A stretch of 64,000 nt of DNA from Aquidulcibacter sp. GTDB taxonomy: Bacteria; Pseudomonadota; Alphaproteobacteria; Caulobacterales; Aquidulcibacteraceae. Below, piece after piece: positions 10,917-20,709 of this stretch (positions are counted from its first letter, which is position 1; every line of letters starts with the position of its first letter). The position numbers were made by a program, and so were the translations under genes. Where the stretch lies: the NCBI RefSeq assembly GCF_020253525.1, contig NZ_JADCBK010000064.1, positions 1 to 64,000 of the forward strand, read 5' to 3'. The notes under the pieces are model-generated. The model saw only the letters and a list, made by a program, of their open reading frames with translations. It had not been told where the DNA came from and ran no database searches.

Positions 10917-11522
10917 TTAGGTTAGATCTGGATCCACATCTGGCAGGACATCATCGGTGACAAATTCCACCTGATCGTCATCCAGAGCTTTTTCCAGTTG
11001 CTCAAGTTCGTCTTCATCTGCCCCGCGACGGCGCAAGGATTCGCGGATTAGATCGTCCGTCAGCACCAAGCGGGCGCTGGCGATCCATTCGAAGGGGATG
11101 AGGGCTGTGTCTTCTTCGCCTTCGAGATTGATGCAGATATTCGTGTCTTCAGTTCCAGCCAGCTCACCGGAGAAGCGCTTGCGCCCTTCGATACCGCGAT
11201 CCAGCTCTAACTTCGCTTCCCAGCCGATCCAGCGATCAAAATCCGAAAAGCGGGTCAAAGGACGATCAATGCCGGGAGAAGAGACTTCCAGCGCATATTC
11301 CCCCTCAATCGGGTCTTCGGCTTCAAGAAGCGGGCTCAAGCCCCGCGACAGCTTTTCGCAATCGCCGGACGACATACGGCCATCGGGACGCTCTGCCATG
11401 ATCTGAAAGGTCTTGCGGCGCGATCCCATCAGACGCACGCGCACAATCTCATAGCCCAAATCACGGGCAGCAGGCTCAATTAGAGCCAAGAGTTTGTCTT
11501 CATAAGGCGACGTTGTGCGCAC
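10917..11522 (-). CDS. rimP: Ribosome maturation factor RimP
   Basis: LGYEIVRVRLMGSRRKTFQIMAERPDGRMSSGDCEKLSRGLSPLLEAEDPIEGEYALEVSSPGIDRPLT. Confidence 0.95.
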   Translation of the reverse strand: MRTTSPYEDKLLALIEPAARDLGYEIVRVRLMGSRRKTFQIMAERPDGRMSSGDCEKLSRGLSPLLEAEDPIEGEYALEVSSPGIDRPLTRFSDFDRWIGWEAKLELDRGIEGRKRFSGELAGTEDTNICINLEGEEDTALIPFEWIASARLVLTDDLIRESLRRRGADEDELEQLEKALDDDQVEFVTDDVLPDVDPDLT

Positions 11523-11582
11523 GTGGGTCTCAATCTATTGCGCCATCCCTCTAAGGAGGTCGGCAGGTTTCAGAACAAACAA

Positions 11583-11612
11583 AAAGCGGCCCCGGTGACC
11601 CGGAGCCGCTTT
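11583..11612 (-). terminator. Probable terminator downstream of the FKBP gene
   Basis: AAAGCGGC...GCCGCTTT stem followed on the minus strand by a T-rich tract (TTTTTGTTTGTTC). Confidence 0.65.
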
Positions 11613-11656
11613 GACCGCCTCAGGCGATCAAAGTCGATCTGTTAAACGCCTTATAG

Positions 11657-11703
11657 GCTGAGGAAGCCGCCTTGTCACCAGCTTTGGCGCAGGCTTCCTC
11701 AGC
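11657..11703. repeat. 12-bp inverted repeat GCTGAGGAAGCC/GGCTTCCTCAGC
   Basis: Perfect arms 11657-11668 and 11692-11703, between the FKBP gene and the rimP leader. Confidence 0.7.
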
Positions 11704-11727
11704 GAAGTGGGTGCAAAGGCTAAAAAA

Positions 11728-12345
11728 TCAGCGGGTCGCACCCTTTTCAGCCTGAATCCCCGCATCGGAATCAGGGCCACCCACGATCTTTTCCAGCTTC
11801 ATGCGGAAGATCAAAAGCGAGTTCGGCGGAATTGGGCCACCGCCTTGGGCACCATAGCCTAGGGCGGGCGGCACCCAAATCGTCCATTCATCGCCAGGGC
11901 GCATCATTTGCAAAGCTTCAACCCAGGCTGGGATCAAAGCACCGACTTGAAACTCTGCCGCTTCGCCACGGGCAAAAGAGCTATCAAACACTTCGCCATT
12001 GAGAAGCTTACCTTCGTAATTCACCTGAACCATCGAATCGACTGCCGGCTTTGGTCCAGTCTCTGGACCCTTGGCAATGACGGCATATTGCAGGCCCGAG
12101 GCCGTCGTGATCACGCCAGGCGCGCTCTTATTCTTTTCCAGAAACTCCTTCGCGGCCTGGCCATTCGCGTCCAGCGGCGCTTCTGCCGCTTTGCCATCGA
12201 CGCCATCCATTACCGACTTATCTTGATTGGCACCGGCAGGCTGGCACGCCACAAGCGCAACGCACGAAATCAACATGAGGGACGTCAGTCTCTTTTTGAA
12301 CATAGGGGCAGCCTTTTGTTGGGAGAAAGGGTAAGCGGACGGCAA
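11728..12345 (-). CDS. FKBP-type peptidyl-prolyl cis-trans isomerase, lipoprotein-like signal
   Basis: VQVNYEGKLLNGEVFDSSFARGE...WTIWVPPALGYGAQGGGPIPPNSLLIFRMKL; N-terminal LMLISCVALVACQP lipobox. Confidence 0.93.
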   Translation of the reverse strand: MPSAYPFSQQKAAPMFKKRLTSLMLISCVALVACQPAGANQDKSVMDGVDGKAAEAPLDANGQAAKEFLEKNKSAPGVITTASGLQYAVIAKGPETGPKPAVDSMVQVNYEGKLLNGEVFDSSFARGEAAEFQVGALIPAWVEALQMMRPGDEWTIWVPPALGYGAQGGGPIPPNSLLIFRMKLEKIVGGPDSDAGIQAEKGATR

Positions 12346-12357
12346 GAGGCCGCGGTA

Positions 12358-12789
12358 TCACGAGTCCTCAAGCGGGACGCCATAAAGCTCGAGCCGATGG
12401 TCGATCAACCGATAGCCCAAACGACGAGCGATTTCTTGTTGAAGGCGCTCGATCTCAGGATCGACGAATTCAAGGACGCGGCCTGTTTTCATATCGATCA
12501 AATGGTCATGATGCTCTGCGCCTGCTTCTTCATAGCGCGAACGCCCATCGCGAAAATCGTGACGTTCGAGGATGCCGCTTTCTTCAAACAAGCGGACCGT
12601 GCGATAGACCGTGGCGATAGAAATGCCCTTGTCGACCGCCGCCGCGCGGCGGTGCAATTCTTCCACGTCAGGATGATCTTTGGCTTCCGACAGAGTGCGC
12701 GCGATGATGCGGCGCTGCTCGGTCATACGCAGACCTTTTTCCACGCAAAGGGCTTCAATGCGATCAGGCATAGTGGTTCCATCCGTCAT
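12358..12789 (-). CDS. fur: Fur-family transcriptional regulator
   Basis: GLRMTEQRRIIARTLSEAKDHPDVEELHRRA...ISIATVYRTVRLFEESGIL...HHDHLID. Confidence 0.92.
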   Translation of the reverse strand: MTDGTTMPDRIEALCVEKGLRMTEQRRIIARTLSEAKDHPDVEELHRRAAAVDKGISIATVYRTVRLFEESGILERHDFRDGRSRYEEAGAEHHDHLIDMKTGRVLEFVDPEIERLQQEIARRLGYRLIDHRLELYGVPLEDS

Positions 12790-12835
12790 GGTTAAGATAT
12801 GCGAGGTTTGCGCTGTTTCGTCTACAGCTTTGACA

Positions 12836-13279
12836 TCAATGTGCTGTAGTCAACGCACAAGAAAGAAGCTTTGCGTCCATATTCGGGCCATTTTCGCGCC
12901 GATAATAGGCTTTGCGGACGCCGATTGGCGTAAATCCATGGCCTTCATAGAGCGCTAAAGCCGGCAGATTATCGGCGGCAACTTCCAAGAAAAGACGAAC
13001 GACACCATGTCCGACCAAGTCTTGTTTCGAAGCGGTGAGAAGAGCGGCGGCGTGCCCATTTCGTCGCGCTGATGGATCAACAGCCAAGGTCAAAATCTCA
13101 GCTTCGTCGCCAATAGCGCGAACCAACAAAAAGCCTGCAATCGGCTTGCCAATGATCCAAACAAAATCTGATGCCACATAAGTAGCAAAGTCGGCCTCCG
13201 ACCATGAATGATCAAACGCAGATTGGTGGATGCGGGCAAGGGCCGCCGCATCTGAGGGGTGCGCACGGCGCAAAGTCAT
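12836..13279 (-). CDS. rimI: Ribosomal protein S18-alanine N-acetyltransferase
   Basis: GNAT fold (LAVDPSARRNGHAAALL); overlaps tsaB. Confidence 0.88.
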   Translation of the reverse strand: MTLRRAHPSDAAALARIHQSAFDHSWSEADFATYVASDFVWIIGKPIAGFLLVRAIGDEAEILTLAVDPSARRNGHAAALLTASKQDLVGHGVVRLFLEVAADNLPALALYEGHGFTPIGVRKAYYRRENGPNMDAKLLSCALTTAH

Positions 13280-13929
13280 GTCAGCGCAGTTTCCAAAGAG
13301 AGCCCCCCGGGAAGCTTTGCCTCATGTCCGCGCAAGTAAAGCGGGGCGGGTGGATTGCTGGCCGGGTCAAGGTCCTGGGCCAATTGCGCCAATATCACAG
13401 GGTCTGGCACATCTTGCTTCACCACCTGCCAATCCGGGCGAAGTCGGGCCAGACTGGCTGCGCCCGGCCCGGTTAAACTCCATTCCCCATGGAGGCGATC
13501 GAGCACGCTTTCGACATCAAGGCGACACGGCTCGATGACGCACACGCGCCCCTCCCACGCCCCGACAAATAGACTTCCGGCTACATCAATGGCCGCCAAG
13601 GTACGCTGAGCCGCCGCACCATGGGCCAGGACTTCCAGCGTCGAAATGCCGAGGCAGGGTCGATCCAAAGCCACTGCTAAACCACGCGCAAAGGCAAGGC
13701 CGATACGGAGTCCTGTAAAGGCACCAGGACCGCGTGTCACAGCAATGCGATCAATCTGAGCCGCATTAACCCCCGCCTCTATCAGCACTTCATGCACCAT
13801 GGGGGCGAGGCGCTCCGCCTGACCTTTGGCCATGGGCTCGACGCGCGACACAAGGACTTCGCCCGATCGCAGAACCGCCACGGAGCAGGCATTTAGCGCT
13901 GTATCTATGGCCAGAATAAGCATCGGCAC
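13276..13929 (-). CDS. tsaB: tRNA threonylcarbamoyladenosine biosynthesis protein TsaB
   Basis: LILAIDTALNACSVAVLRSGEVL...VTRGPGAFTGLRIGLAFARGLA. Confidence 0.93.
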   Translation of the reverse strand: MPMLILAIDTALNACSVAVLRSGEVLVSRVEPMAKGQAERLAPMVHEVLIEAGVNAAQIDRIAVTRGPGAFTGLRIGLAFARGLAVALDRPCLGISTLEVLAHGAAAQRTLAAIDVAGSLFVGAWEGRVCVIEPCRLDVESVLDRLHGEWSLTGPGAASLARLRPDWQVVKQDVPDPVILAQLAQDLDPASNPPAPLYLRGHEAKLPGGLSLETALT

Positions 13930-13958
13930 CCCACCATCTACGCGTCGCGGAGACGGCC

Positions 13959-14306
13959 TCAGATAATGGTCAAAAGAGCAGAGTTTGGACGACCAAGAAC
14001 CGCCTTGTCGCCATTTATTCCAATCGGACGCTGGATAAGCTTAGGGTTCTTGGCCATCGCGGCAAACACATCCGCATCACTTGCATCCGCAGGAAGACCC
14101 GCGTCAGCAGCATCCTTTTCGCGCATGAAGGCGCGAGGCGAAACCCCACCCATTTTTTGGGCGATTTCTTTGAGTTCATCAACGCTCAAACGCTCTGCCA
14201 CCAGCATATAGCGGCGGATTTCGGGCTGAATGCCGGCAGCCTCCAGCACTTCAAGACCCTTTTTCGACGAGCCGCAGCCCGGATTATGGATTAGAACATA
14301 GCTCAT
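13959..14306 (-). CDS. ArsC-family arsenate reductase-like protein
   Basis: HNPGCGSSKKGLEVLEAAGIQPEIRRYM...LIQRPIGINGDKAVLGRP. Confidence 0.88.
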   Translation of the reverse strand: MSYVLIHNPGCGSSKKGLEVLEAAGIQPEIRRYMLVAERLSVDELKEIAQKMGGVSPRAFMREKDAADAGLPADASDADVFAAMAKNPKLIQRPIGINGDKAVLGRPNSALLTII

Positions 14307-14484
14307 CGCTGCCGCTCCTAAATTGGTTATTGATCTGGCCTGCTAAATGGCGGGGGGATCAATCAAAGTAAAGGGTTGGGAAAGAAAGATATGACCGTTA
14401 TTGGGCTAGGTATGGCCCGCCCTTTACCGCTTGCCATAAGCAGGACATGATGGGCGACGCTTGAAGGCAGAGCGGGTCGCCTAA

Positions 14485-15936
14485 TTGGCGCTGAAGGAAG
14501 TTCCTGTGACTGAGATAAGCAGCCCAACCGCAACACCAACGACCCGTTCACCTGAAAAGCTAGACCGCTCTGCCCTGTCTTGGGCGTGTTTTGAGGCCGG
14601 CCGTAATCCTTATGTGATCTTGTGCACGATTTATATTCTTGCGCCATATATTGCGACGACCGTGTTTTCAGACCCCGTGGTAGGACAGGCAACCATCGCG
14701 AGTTGGCATACGCTGGCTGGGATAATCGTCGCCCTGACGGGCCCATTTCTTGGTGCCATTGCAGACCGCTTTGGTAACCGCAAGCCGATCTTGGGTGTCG
14801 TCAGTTTTACCATGGTTCTGGCTATTTTTAGCCTATGGTGGGCCCTGCCCGCCGGCCAAGGCGGACTATCGATTGTGATGATCGGCACCTTGACCACAGC
14901 ACTCGGGGCCATGTTTGCTTATACCGAAGTGCTGCACAATGCGATGTTACAAACGGCCTCTACGCCAGCCACTTTGCCGCACGCATCTGGGCTTGGACTA
15001 GCCCTCGGTAATTTGGCTTCAGTCGTCTTCTTGATCTTTGTCCTATGGGGCTTAGCGTTTCCCGGGCGCGTGGATTGGAGCTTTGTGCCCAGCCAGCCTC
15101 TGTTCGGCCTGGACACTGCAACCCATGAGACCAGCCGTATTGTCGCGCCAATGACTGCCATTTGGTTTGCGATAGCTGCCTTACCTTTGTTTTTCTTCTC
15201 TCGCGACAAAAAGCCTTCCGGCATGAAACCGTCAAAAGCAGCTATTGATGGGGTCGTGGGCATGTTCAAAGCCGTTGGTCGTCTATTTCGTGTCGACCGC
15301 AATGCCGGCCTCTATCTGATTGCCCGCATGCTTTATGTCGACGGCAAAACCGCCATTCTAATTGTTGCGGGGGTGACCGCAGCGGGTGTGTTTGGCTGGG
15401 ACCTCTTGGAGATGTCCGCCTATGGTGTGATCTTGTCGATATTTGCGGTTTTTGGCGGCTTAGTTGCGGGCAGAGTTGATGCGCGGATAGGAGCAAAATG
15501 GTCCATCATCGCAGAAATTGGCGTAACCTTATTGTGTTTGATTGTCTTAACCGCGCAGTCCAAGACCCATGTGTTTGGCTTGCCCGTGGTGCCAGACACC
15601 CCAATTTGGAATGCGCCCATGTTCACCACTCTGCCCGAAGTCGTATTTGTATGTGGGGCAATCATCATCGCCATATCCATCACAGCAGCCTATGCCTCCT
15701 CACGCACCTTGATGGCCAGACTTGCCCCCAAGGGTATGGAAGGAGAATTCTTTGGGCTTTACTCTTTGGCAGGTTCGGCCACCGTTTGGATGGGCCCAAT
15801 GTTGGTAGGGATATTCACCAAGGCGTTTCAAAGCCAACAGATTGGATTGGCATCGACTGGATTTTTGCTAATCGGTGGCCTCTTCCTCATGCTTTTTGTC
15901 AAGCAGCCACCTCGCCTTGAAAGCGGGACCTACTAG
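14485..15936 (+). CDS. MFS transporter (UMF1/Atg22-like)
   Basis: Multi-TM 483 aa; WACFEAGRNPYVILCTIYILAPYI, GPFLGAIADRFGNRKPIL. Confidence 0.85.
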   Translation: MALKEVPVTEISSPTATPTTRSPEKLDRSALSWACFEAGRNPYVILCTIYILAPYIATTVFSDPVVGQATIASWHTLAGIIVALTGPFLGAIADRFGNRKPILGVVSFTMVLAIFSLWWALPAGQGGLSIVMIGTLTTALGAMFAYTEVLHNAMLQTASTPATLPHASGLGLALGNLASVVFLIFVLWGLAFPGRVDWSFVPSQPLFGLDTATHETSRIVAPMTAIWFAIAALPLFFFSRDKKPSGMKPSKAAIDGVVGMFKAVGRLFRVDRNAGLYLIARMLYVDGKTAILIVAGVTAAGVFGWDLLEMSAYGVILSIFAVFGGLVAGRVDARIGAKWSIIAEIGVTLLCLIVLTAQSKTHVFGLPVVPDTPIWNAPMFTTLPEVVFVCGAIIIAISITAAYASSRTLMARLAPKGMEGEFFGLYSLAGSATVWMGPMLVGIFTKAFQSQQIGLASTGFLLIGGLFLMLFVKQPPRLESGTY

Positions 15937-15977
15937 ATTGCGAACAGCCCCGGATCCTCTGACGTAAAGACGCCCAC

Positions 15978-17372
15978 GTGACGCACCCCGCCGTTCGCTC
16001 TCTTTCCTGGCAGCCCGCGCTGCAGGCGCTTGCCTCGTTAGAGCAGGAGGCCGGATGTCTTGGATTCATCGGCGGCGGCACCCATGCTCTGTCGCGGTGG
16101 TCATATGTGATGGCAGAGCCGGTTCGCATCCATAGCTGGCACCGAAGCGCTGGCCATGATCCCTTTATAGACTTGGATGAAGCCTTAGTAGCCCCCGGTA
16201 TCAAGCTGCACCCAGATCTGGGACCATTTCAAGGAGGGTGGGCCGGCCTTTTGAGTTACGAACTTGGCCACGCCTTCGAGGTTTTACCAGAGACTGGCAG
16301 AGAAACCTGGCCCAATGCGTGGCCAGATGTTTGGCTGGGCCTGTATGATACTTTGGCCGTATTTGATGCAGAAAATCAAAGAGCTTGGGTATTATCTTGG
16401 GGCCTCAATAACGCTGGACATTTGGACTTTGCCTTGGCTGAGCAGCGCGCACAAAAACTGGCAACCTCTCTGGAGGCCGCCCGCCCGCTGCCCTTAAAGG
16501 CCGTAGAAGCGCCCACCGAACTGGCGCTGATCCCGTCTTTGCCGCGCGCGACCGTCGAAAGACAGATCGCACGCGCTGTCGACTATATCCATGCGGGTGA
16601 CATATTTCAGGCCAATATATCTGCACGCTTCTCGGGCCAACTCGCGCCAGATGACACGCCTATGGAGTTGTTTTGTCGGCTGATGGGGCGTCATCCTTCC
16701 CCGTTTGCGGCCTATCTATGCCTAGGCGATAAGGTTGTGGCATCCCACTCGCCAGAGCGCTTTATCTCTCGAGACCCGTCAGGCACCTTGGAAACTCGCC
16801 CAATCAAAGGCACCGCTCCGCGTTACAAAGATCCAGCTCAAGACAGCCGAAGTGCGCAGTCCCTGCTTGCCAGCGATAAAGACCGAGCTGAAAATTTGAT
16901 GATTGTTGATTTGATGCGCAATGACATTGCCCGTGTCTGCGAGGCAGGCAGTGTGAAGGTGCCACGCCTGTGCGATTTAGAGAGCTTTTCCACGGTGCAT
17001 CACTTAGTATCGGAAGTGCGCGGCCGTCAAAAGCCAGGCCTTAGCTTTTTCGATGCCCTGCGCAGTTGTTTCCCACCGGGATCCATCACAGGCGCACCCA
17101 AAGTCCGCGCCATGGAGATCATTAGCGAGCTAGAAGGTGAGCCGCGCGGCCCTTGGTGCGGCTCCATGATCCGGGTTGGCTTTGACGGAGCAGCCGATTC
17201 CAATGTGTTGATTCGAACCGCTGCGTGCCGCAGGAATGGCGATCTTTGGCAGATTGACGCCCGCGCTGGCGCTGGCATTGTGGCAGATAGTGAGCCGCCA
17301 AACGAATATGAGGAAATTTTGGTGAAAGCGCGTGCGCTTCGTATTGCCGCCAATCGGGGAGATGTGGCGTGA
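15978..17372 (+). CDS. pabB: Aminodeoxychorismate synthase component I
   Basis: Chorismate-binding domain: GDIFQANISARF, SPERFISRDPSGTLETRPIKGT, FPPGSITGAPKVRAMEII; followed by pabC. Confidence 0.92.
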   Translation: MTHPAVRSLSWQPALQALASLEQEAGCLGFIGGGTHALSRWSYVMAEPVRIHSWHRSAGHDPFIDLDEALVAPGIKLHPDLGPFQGGWAGLLSYELGHAFEVLPETGRETWPNAWPDVWLGLYDTLAVFDAENQRAWVLSWGLNNAGHLDFALAEQRAQKLATSLEAARPLPLKAVEAPTELALIPSLPRATVERQIARAVDYIHAGDIFQANISARFSGQLAPDDTPMELFCRLMGRHPSPFAAYLCLGDKVVASHSPERFISRDPSGTLETRPIKGTAPRYKDPAQDSRSAQSLLASDKDRAENLMIVDLMRNDIARVCEAGSVKVPRLCDLESFSTVHHLVSEVRGRQKPGLSFFDALRSCFPPGSITGAPKVRAMEIISELEGEPRGPWCGSMIRVGFDGAADSNVLIRTAACRRNGDLWQIDARAGAGIVADSEPPNEYEEILVKARALRIAANRGDVA

Positions 17373-18193
17373 CATCTTCCACGCTTGGAGAACTCTGTTG
17401 GTTTGATGGCCGCCTGGAAAAAATCGCCAATGTCCGAATTGATCCAAGCGATCGCGGCTTTACCCTTGGCGATGGCCTGTTTGAAACCTTGCTTTGGACT
17501 GGCCAAGAAATTCGCTTCTTCGAAGATCATATGGCCCGAATGGGCCATGGGGCTAGCCAGTTAGGGCTTTCGATCCCGTTTGACATTGCGTCAATTGAAC
17601 AAGGCCTGTTGAGCCTTGCAGCAAAAAGTGGCTTAAAAAGAGGAGCGCTGCGCCTGACACTTACGCGCGGAACAGGGCCAAGGGGATTAAAAATACCTGA
17701 GAATAGTCAACCCAACCTGTTGGCGACACTTGCCGCCGTGCCCGCTGAATTCCCGCCTGTAGAGGTCTGTATTGTGGATGTTTGGCGCGCTGGGGGAGCC
17801 CCGTCCGCACGCTTCAAGACTTTATCGTATGTCGACAATATCGTCGCCTTGTCGATAGCGCAGGCGCAGGGGGCTGATGACGGCCTGATGCGTGGACCCG
17901 ATGAGTCAATTGCCTGCGCGACAAGTTCGAATGTGATGATCAAGGTTGAGGGTACCTGGCGCACCCCACCGATCGAAGATGGGGCCCTACCCGGGATCAT
18001 TCGGGGGCGTTTGATCCGCGCTGGACTTGTCGCTGAAGGTCGGGTCAGCCTTGTTGATCTCACCAGATGCGAGGCAGCTTGCTTAACCAACGCCATTACA
18101 GGCGTACGACCAATCCGCACCTTGAACGGATTAGCCTTGGATACGGACCCAGCGCGCTTTGAAAGCCTGAGAGCAGCTGTGAGCTCAGGCTAG
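17369..18193 (+). CDS. pabC: Aminotransferase class IV (4-amino-4-deoxychorismate lyase-like)
   Basis: DRGFTLGDGLFETLLW, LTRGTGPRGL, CEAACLTNAITGVRPI; overlaps pabB. Confidence 0.87.
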   Translation: MTSSTLGELCWFDGRLEKIANVRIDPSDRGFTLGDGLFETLLWTGQEIRFFEDHMARMGHGASQLGLSIPFDIASIEQGLLSLAAKSGLKRGALRLTLTRGTGPRGLKIPENSQPNLLATLAAVPAEFPPVEVCIVDVWRAGGAPSARFKTLSYVDNIVALSIAQAQGADDGLMRGPDESIACATSSNVMIKVEGTWRTPPIEDGALPGIIRGRLIRAGLVAEGRVSLVDLTRCEAACLTNAITGVRPIRTLNGLALDTDPARFESLRAAVSSG

Positions 18194-18816
18194 CAACCCG
18201 GCGTAGACACACCCGTCAAGCAGAGTTTGGCGGACTTACGGGGGCGAAAGTAAAAACGTTCCCGCATGGTCGTGGTGCCTGATAGAAACGAGGTTCCCAG
18301 CGAGGTGTATTGAAGGGTGACTTCCCCAACAACGACGCCACCATTTGTTGCAAACAGGCCTGTGTCGACCGCAACCGTATTCCCAACTTTCAAAGAATGG
18401 CTGTTGTTGACATTGGCGCAGCCGCCGGTGCCATCAATTTCTTGGCTCCACTCTACTTTCGGGGTGCCGGCTTGTAGGGCGATGGAGCCCACCACAAGCG
18501 ACGGGCTTGTCGCCGTATAAGGGGCAAAAACACCGCGCGTTACGTTGGCTATTTGGGCGAGATCCGTACAGCTTACCCGGTCAGTTTGCGCGGCCAAATC
18601 GCCCAATGTTGACGCAGCGAGAGTCACTTTCCGGTCGACACTGACGGCTTGACTAACTTCTGAAGCCCCAAACAGCATAAGGATCATTAGCGGCGCGATC
18701 AAAGCAAACTCGACGGCGGAAACGCCGCGCTCGGCGGTGCGGTTTTGCGATGCCTGACTTAGAGGACTCAGTCTGTTTTTAAGTGAGGTTTTGAACGTCA
18801 TTACAAACAACCTCAA
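18190..18816 (-). CDS. TadE/TadG-like pilus assembly protein
   Basis: RGVSAVEFALIAPLMILMLFGASEVSQAV motif. Confidence 0.85.
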   Translation of the reverse strand: MRLFVMTFKTSLKNRLSPLSQASQNRTAERGVSAVEFALIAPLMILMLFGASEVSQAVSVDRKVTLAASTLGDLAAQTDRVSCTDLAQIANVTRGVFAPYTATSPSLVVGSIALQAGTPKVEWSQEIDGTGGCANVNNSHSLKVGNTVAVDTGLFATNGGVVVGEVTLQYTSLGTSFLSGTTTMRERFYFRPRKSAKLCLTGVSTPGC

Positions 18817-19427
18817 TTGAACGGTTCGTTACGGAATGCCGATGTTGCGGCAATGATGCGGTTATAGTTTCCGAGGGTGCCGCCCGAAGACGTGTCGGAG
18901 AAATTCCGCATGGCGTTGGAAATGCCAGGGGTCATCAAGGGCCAGACATAATAGCCGCGCACCACAACAATCGCGTTGGCTGCTGTCGTCTCATAGGGCT
19001 CATCGGCGGCTGAACCCGGTGTTAAGGTCCCATCTGCCCAGGGAACAGGCAAAGTACCAGACACGGGCTGGTTCTGAACTTGAACAAACAAGCGGGCATT
19101 ACAATCAGCCAAGCCCATCATGCGGGCACAAACATTGGCTTTAAACTGGGTCTTTGTAATTGGGGCAGAAGTAGATTGTGCCTGACCTGTTCGAATTTTC
19201 CGTGCTTCTTCGGCGACGGCGGCTTCTAGCGTCGTCTGCACAAAGAAGATCATCATGGTTTCGAAAATGCCAAACAACATGAAGATGAATGGCGTGGCGA
19301 CCATCGCGAATTCAACAGCAGCCGTGCCCCGCTTGCCCTGCTTAGCACGACGAGAACGCAGCCGCTTAACCATGATCGAGAGCAATGCAGACATCGTCCA
19401 CTCCTTCAACGCAGGCCCACTAAGCAC
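18813..19427 (-). CDS. TadE-family pilus assembly protein
   Basis: KRGTAAVEFAMVATPFIFMLFGIFETMMIFF motif; overlaps the next gene. Confidence 0.87.
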   Translation of the reverse strand: MLSGPALKEWTMSALLSIMVKRLRSRRAKQGKRGTAAVEFAMVATPFIFMLFGIFETMMIFFVQTTLEAAVAEEARKIRTGQAQSTSAPITKTQFKANVCARMMGLADCNARLFVQVQNQPVSGTLPVPWADGTLTPGSAADEPYETTAANAIVVVRGYYVWPLMTPGISNAMRNFSDTSSGGTLGNYNRIIAATSAFRNEPFN

Positions 19428-19491
19428 AGAGGGCCTTTCAGCCTGCTTAAAGCGACGATGACATTTTTATCTATTAACGACGATCTGCGCT

Positions 19492-19956
19492 CTATTGGCG
19501 CGAACCTGAGCCCGCAGCAAAACCCGATCGCTGGTTGATGGCCGTCACCGCGGGATTATTGCCCTGCGTGGTCCCCTCAGAATGAACATTCGGGATGCAC
19601 CGCTCCTGACAGATTGCAGTGGAAATCTCTCTGCCACGTTGAATGGTAACCATGTCGCGCACATTAGCTGGCCGCACTTGCACAGTACCCGAAAACACCG
19701 TGCGGCCCGCGGCGTCTACAGCGGTAATCTCTGTCGTGCCGGTTGACTTGCCGATGACGAAGAGCACGCGGGCATCATGGACAATCACATCGGCAATGCT
19801 GGCATTTCCGACAACCACACCCGTCACTGGGCGCTCAAAGCGCAAGGGTTGGGTTTGATCGACTTCCAATTGAAAAGATTGCGCGGCTGCCGAACTTGCA
19901 ACCAGTACGACAAAGGCGCTGGCAAACAAAGCCAATGATTTTGGAAAGTTGGACAT
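19492..19956 (-). CDS. Stand-alone secretin N-terminal domain protein (CpaC N-domain-like)
   Basis: Signal peptide, then QSFQLEVDQTQPLRFERPVTGVVVGNASIADVIVHDARVLFVIGKSTGTTEITAVDAAGRTV, resembling the CpaC N-domain at 22995..24611. Confidence 0.75.
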   Translation of the reverse strand: MSNFPKSLALFASAFVVLVASSAAAQSFQLEVDQTQPLRFERPVTGVVVGNASIADVIVHDARVLFVIGKSTGTTEITAVDAAGRTVFSGTVQVRPANVRDMVTIQRGREISTAICQERCIPNVHSEGTTQGNNPAVTAINQRSGFAAGSGSRQ

Positions 19957-20378
19957 GACAGAACTCCGTGCTGCTGCTTGTTTTACCGCCCACCTGTAAA
20001 CCAGCCATTAACAAGTAAACGCCGCTTGAGGCCGAAAATCTCGCAACTTGTGACGACGAAAAGTTTGAATAATTCCCCCTTTCCATGCGCGTATAATATG
20101 TAGAGAAGATACCTTCGGGTAAATTCGTCCAATATAAGACACACAACTTATAGTTTCATGAAAAAGAAAATATTTGTTTTTTGCACTGCTGACTGATTTT
20201 TGTATTTTGAGCGGTAACATATTACTCCATATTTTTTACCCAATTCTCCGGAAATTACAAAAGTGTCGAAATTTTGGCAAAATGTGGCAAATAATAGTAT
20301 TTAAAATCAGATAGTTACGACAGCTATGCCATAAATTCGCTGAAAAAGTGGCATGTCGGATCAATTCTTACGATTCAG

Positions 20379-20393
20379 TTAACGCGCTGTTCA
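20379..20393 (+). promoter_or_regulatory. Candidate degenerate CtrA box upstream of pilin A
   Basis: TTAA-CGCGCTG-TTCA (N7 spacing); aligned position in module B is TTTA-CGCCATG-TTTA. Confidence 0.3.
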
Positions 20394-20482
20394 TGAGTCT
20401 TCAAGAGAACGAGGCGGACACGGGGAAATGGAAGCAATCAAGACTTCAACCCCCTGGTCGCATGTAGAAAGGAAACCTAAAG

Positions 20483-20653
20483 ATGAAAAAGTTTTTGAAG
20501 AAAATCCGCAACAATGAGTCCGGTGCTACCGCTATCGAGTACGGCTTGATCGCAGCTTTGATCGCTGTGGTTCTGATTAGCTCGTTAAGCACCTTGGGCA
20601 ACAATATGAGCGAACGCTTCAACTCGATTGGTACCTCGATCGGCAGCCGCTAA
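20483..20653 (+). CDS. Flp-family type IVb pilin (copy A)
   Basis: MKKFLKKIRNNESGATAIEYGLIAALIAVVLISSLSTLGNNMSERFNSIGTSIGSR (56 aa, below ORF-track cutoff). Confidence 0.95.
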   Translation: MKKFLKKIRNNESGATAIEYGLIAALIAVVLISSLSTLGNNMSERFNSIGTSIGSR

Positions 20654-20678
20654 TACAGACTTTGTCAATTAAAATTGG

Positions 20679-20700
20679 CGCTTGGTCTTCGGGCCAAGCG
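20679..20700 (+). terminator. Hairpin after pilin A (UUCG loop, no strong U-tract)
   Basis: CGCTTGGTC-TTCG-GGCCAAGCG, followed by TCTCTTTGC. Confidence 0.6.
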
Positions 20701-20709
20701 TCTCTTTGC

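Larger units (their letters stand above)
20201..20700 (+). repeat. Duplicated pilin module A (promoter, Flp pilin, hairpin)
   Basis: Extended similarity to 20852..21354 upstream of, within and downstream of the pilin gene. Confidence 0.85.

Noticed and set aside
11908-12795. 295-aa plus-strand ORF
   Set aside because: Antisense to FKBP gene and fur; Fur motifs on the minus strand are clear.
20008-20220. 70-aa minus-strand ORF upstream of pilin A
   Set aside because: In AT-rich regulatory DNA partly shared with the duplicated module; no family resemblance.
20349-20372. Sigma-54 promoter (TGGCATG...) upstream of both pilins
   Set aside because: The GG is followed after 10 nt by CA rather than GC at -12 in both copies.
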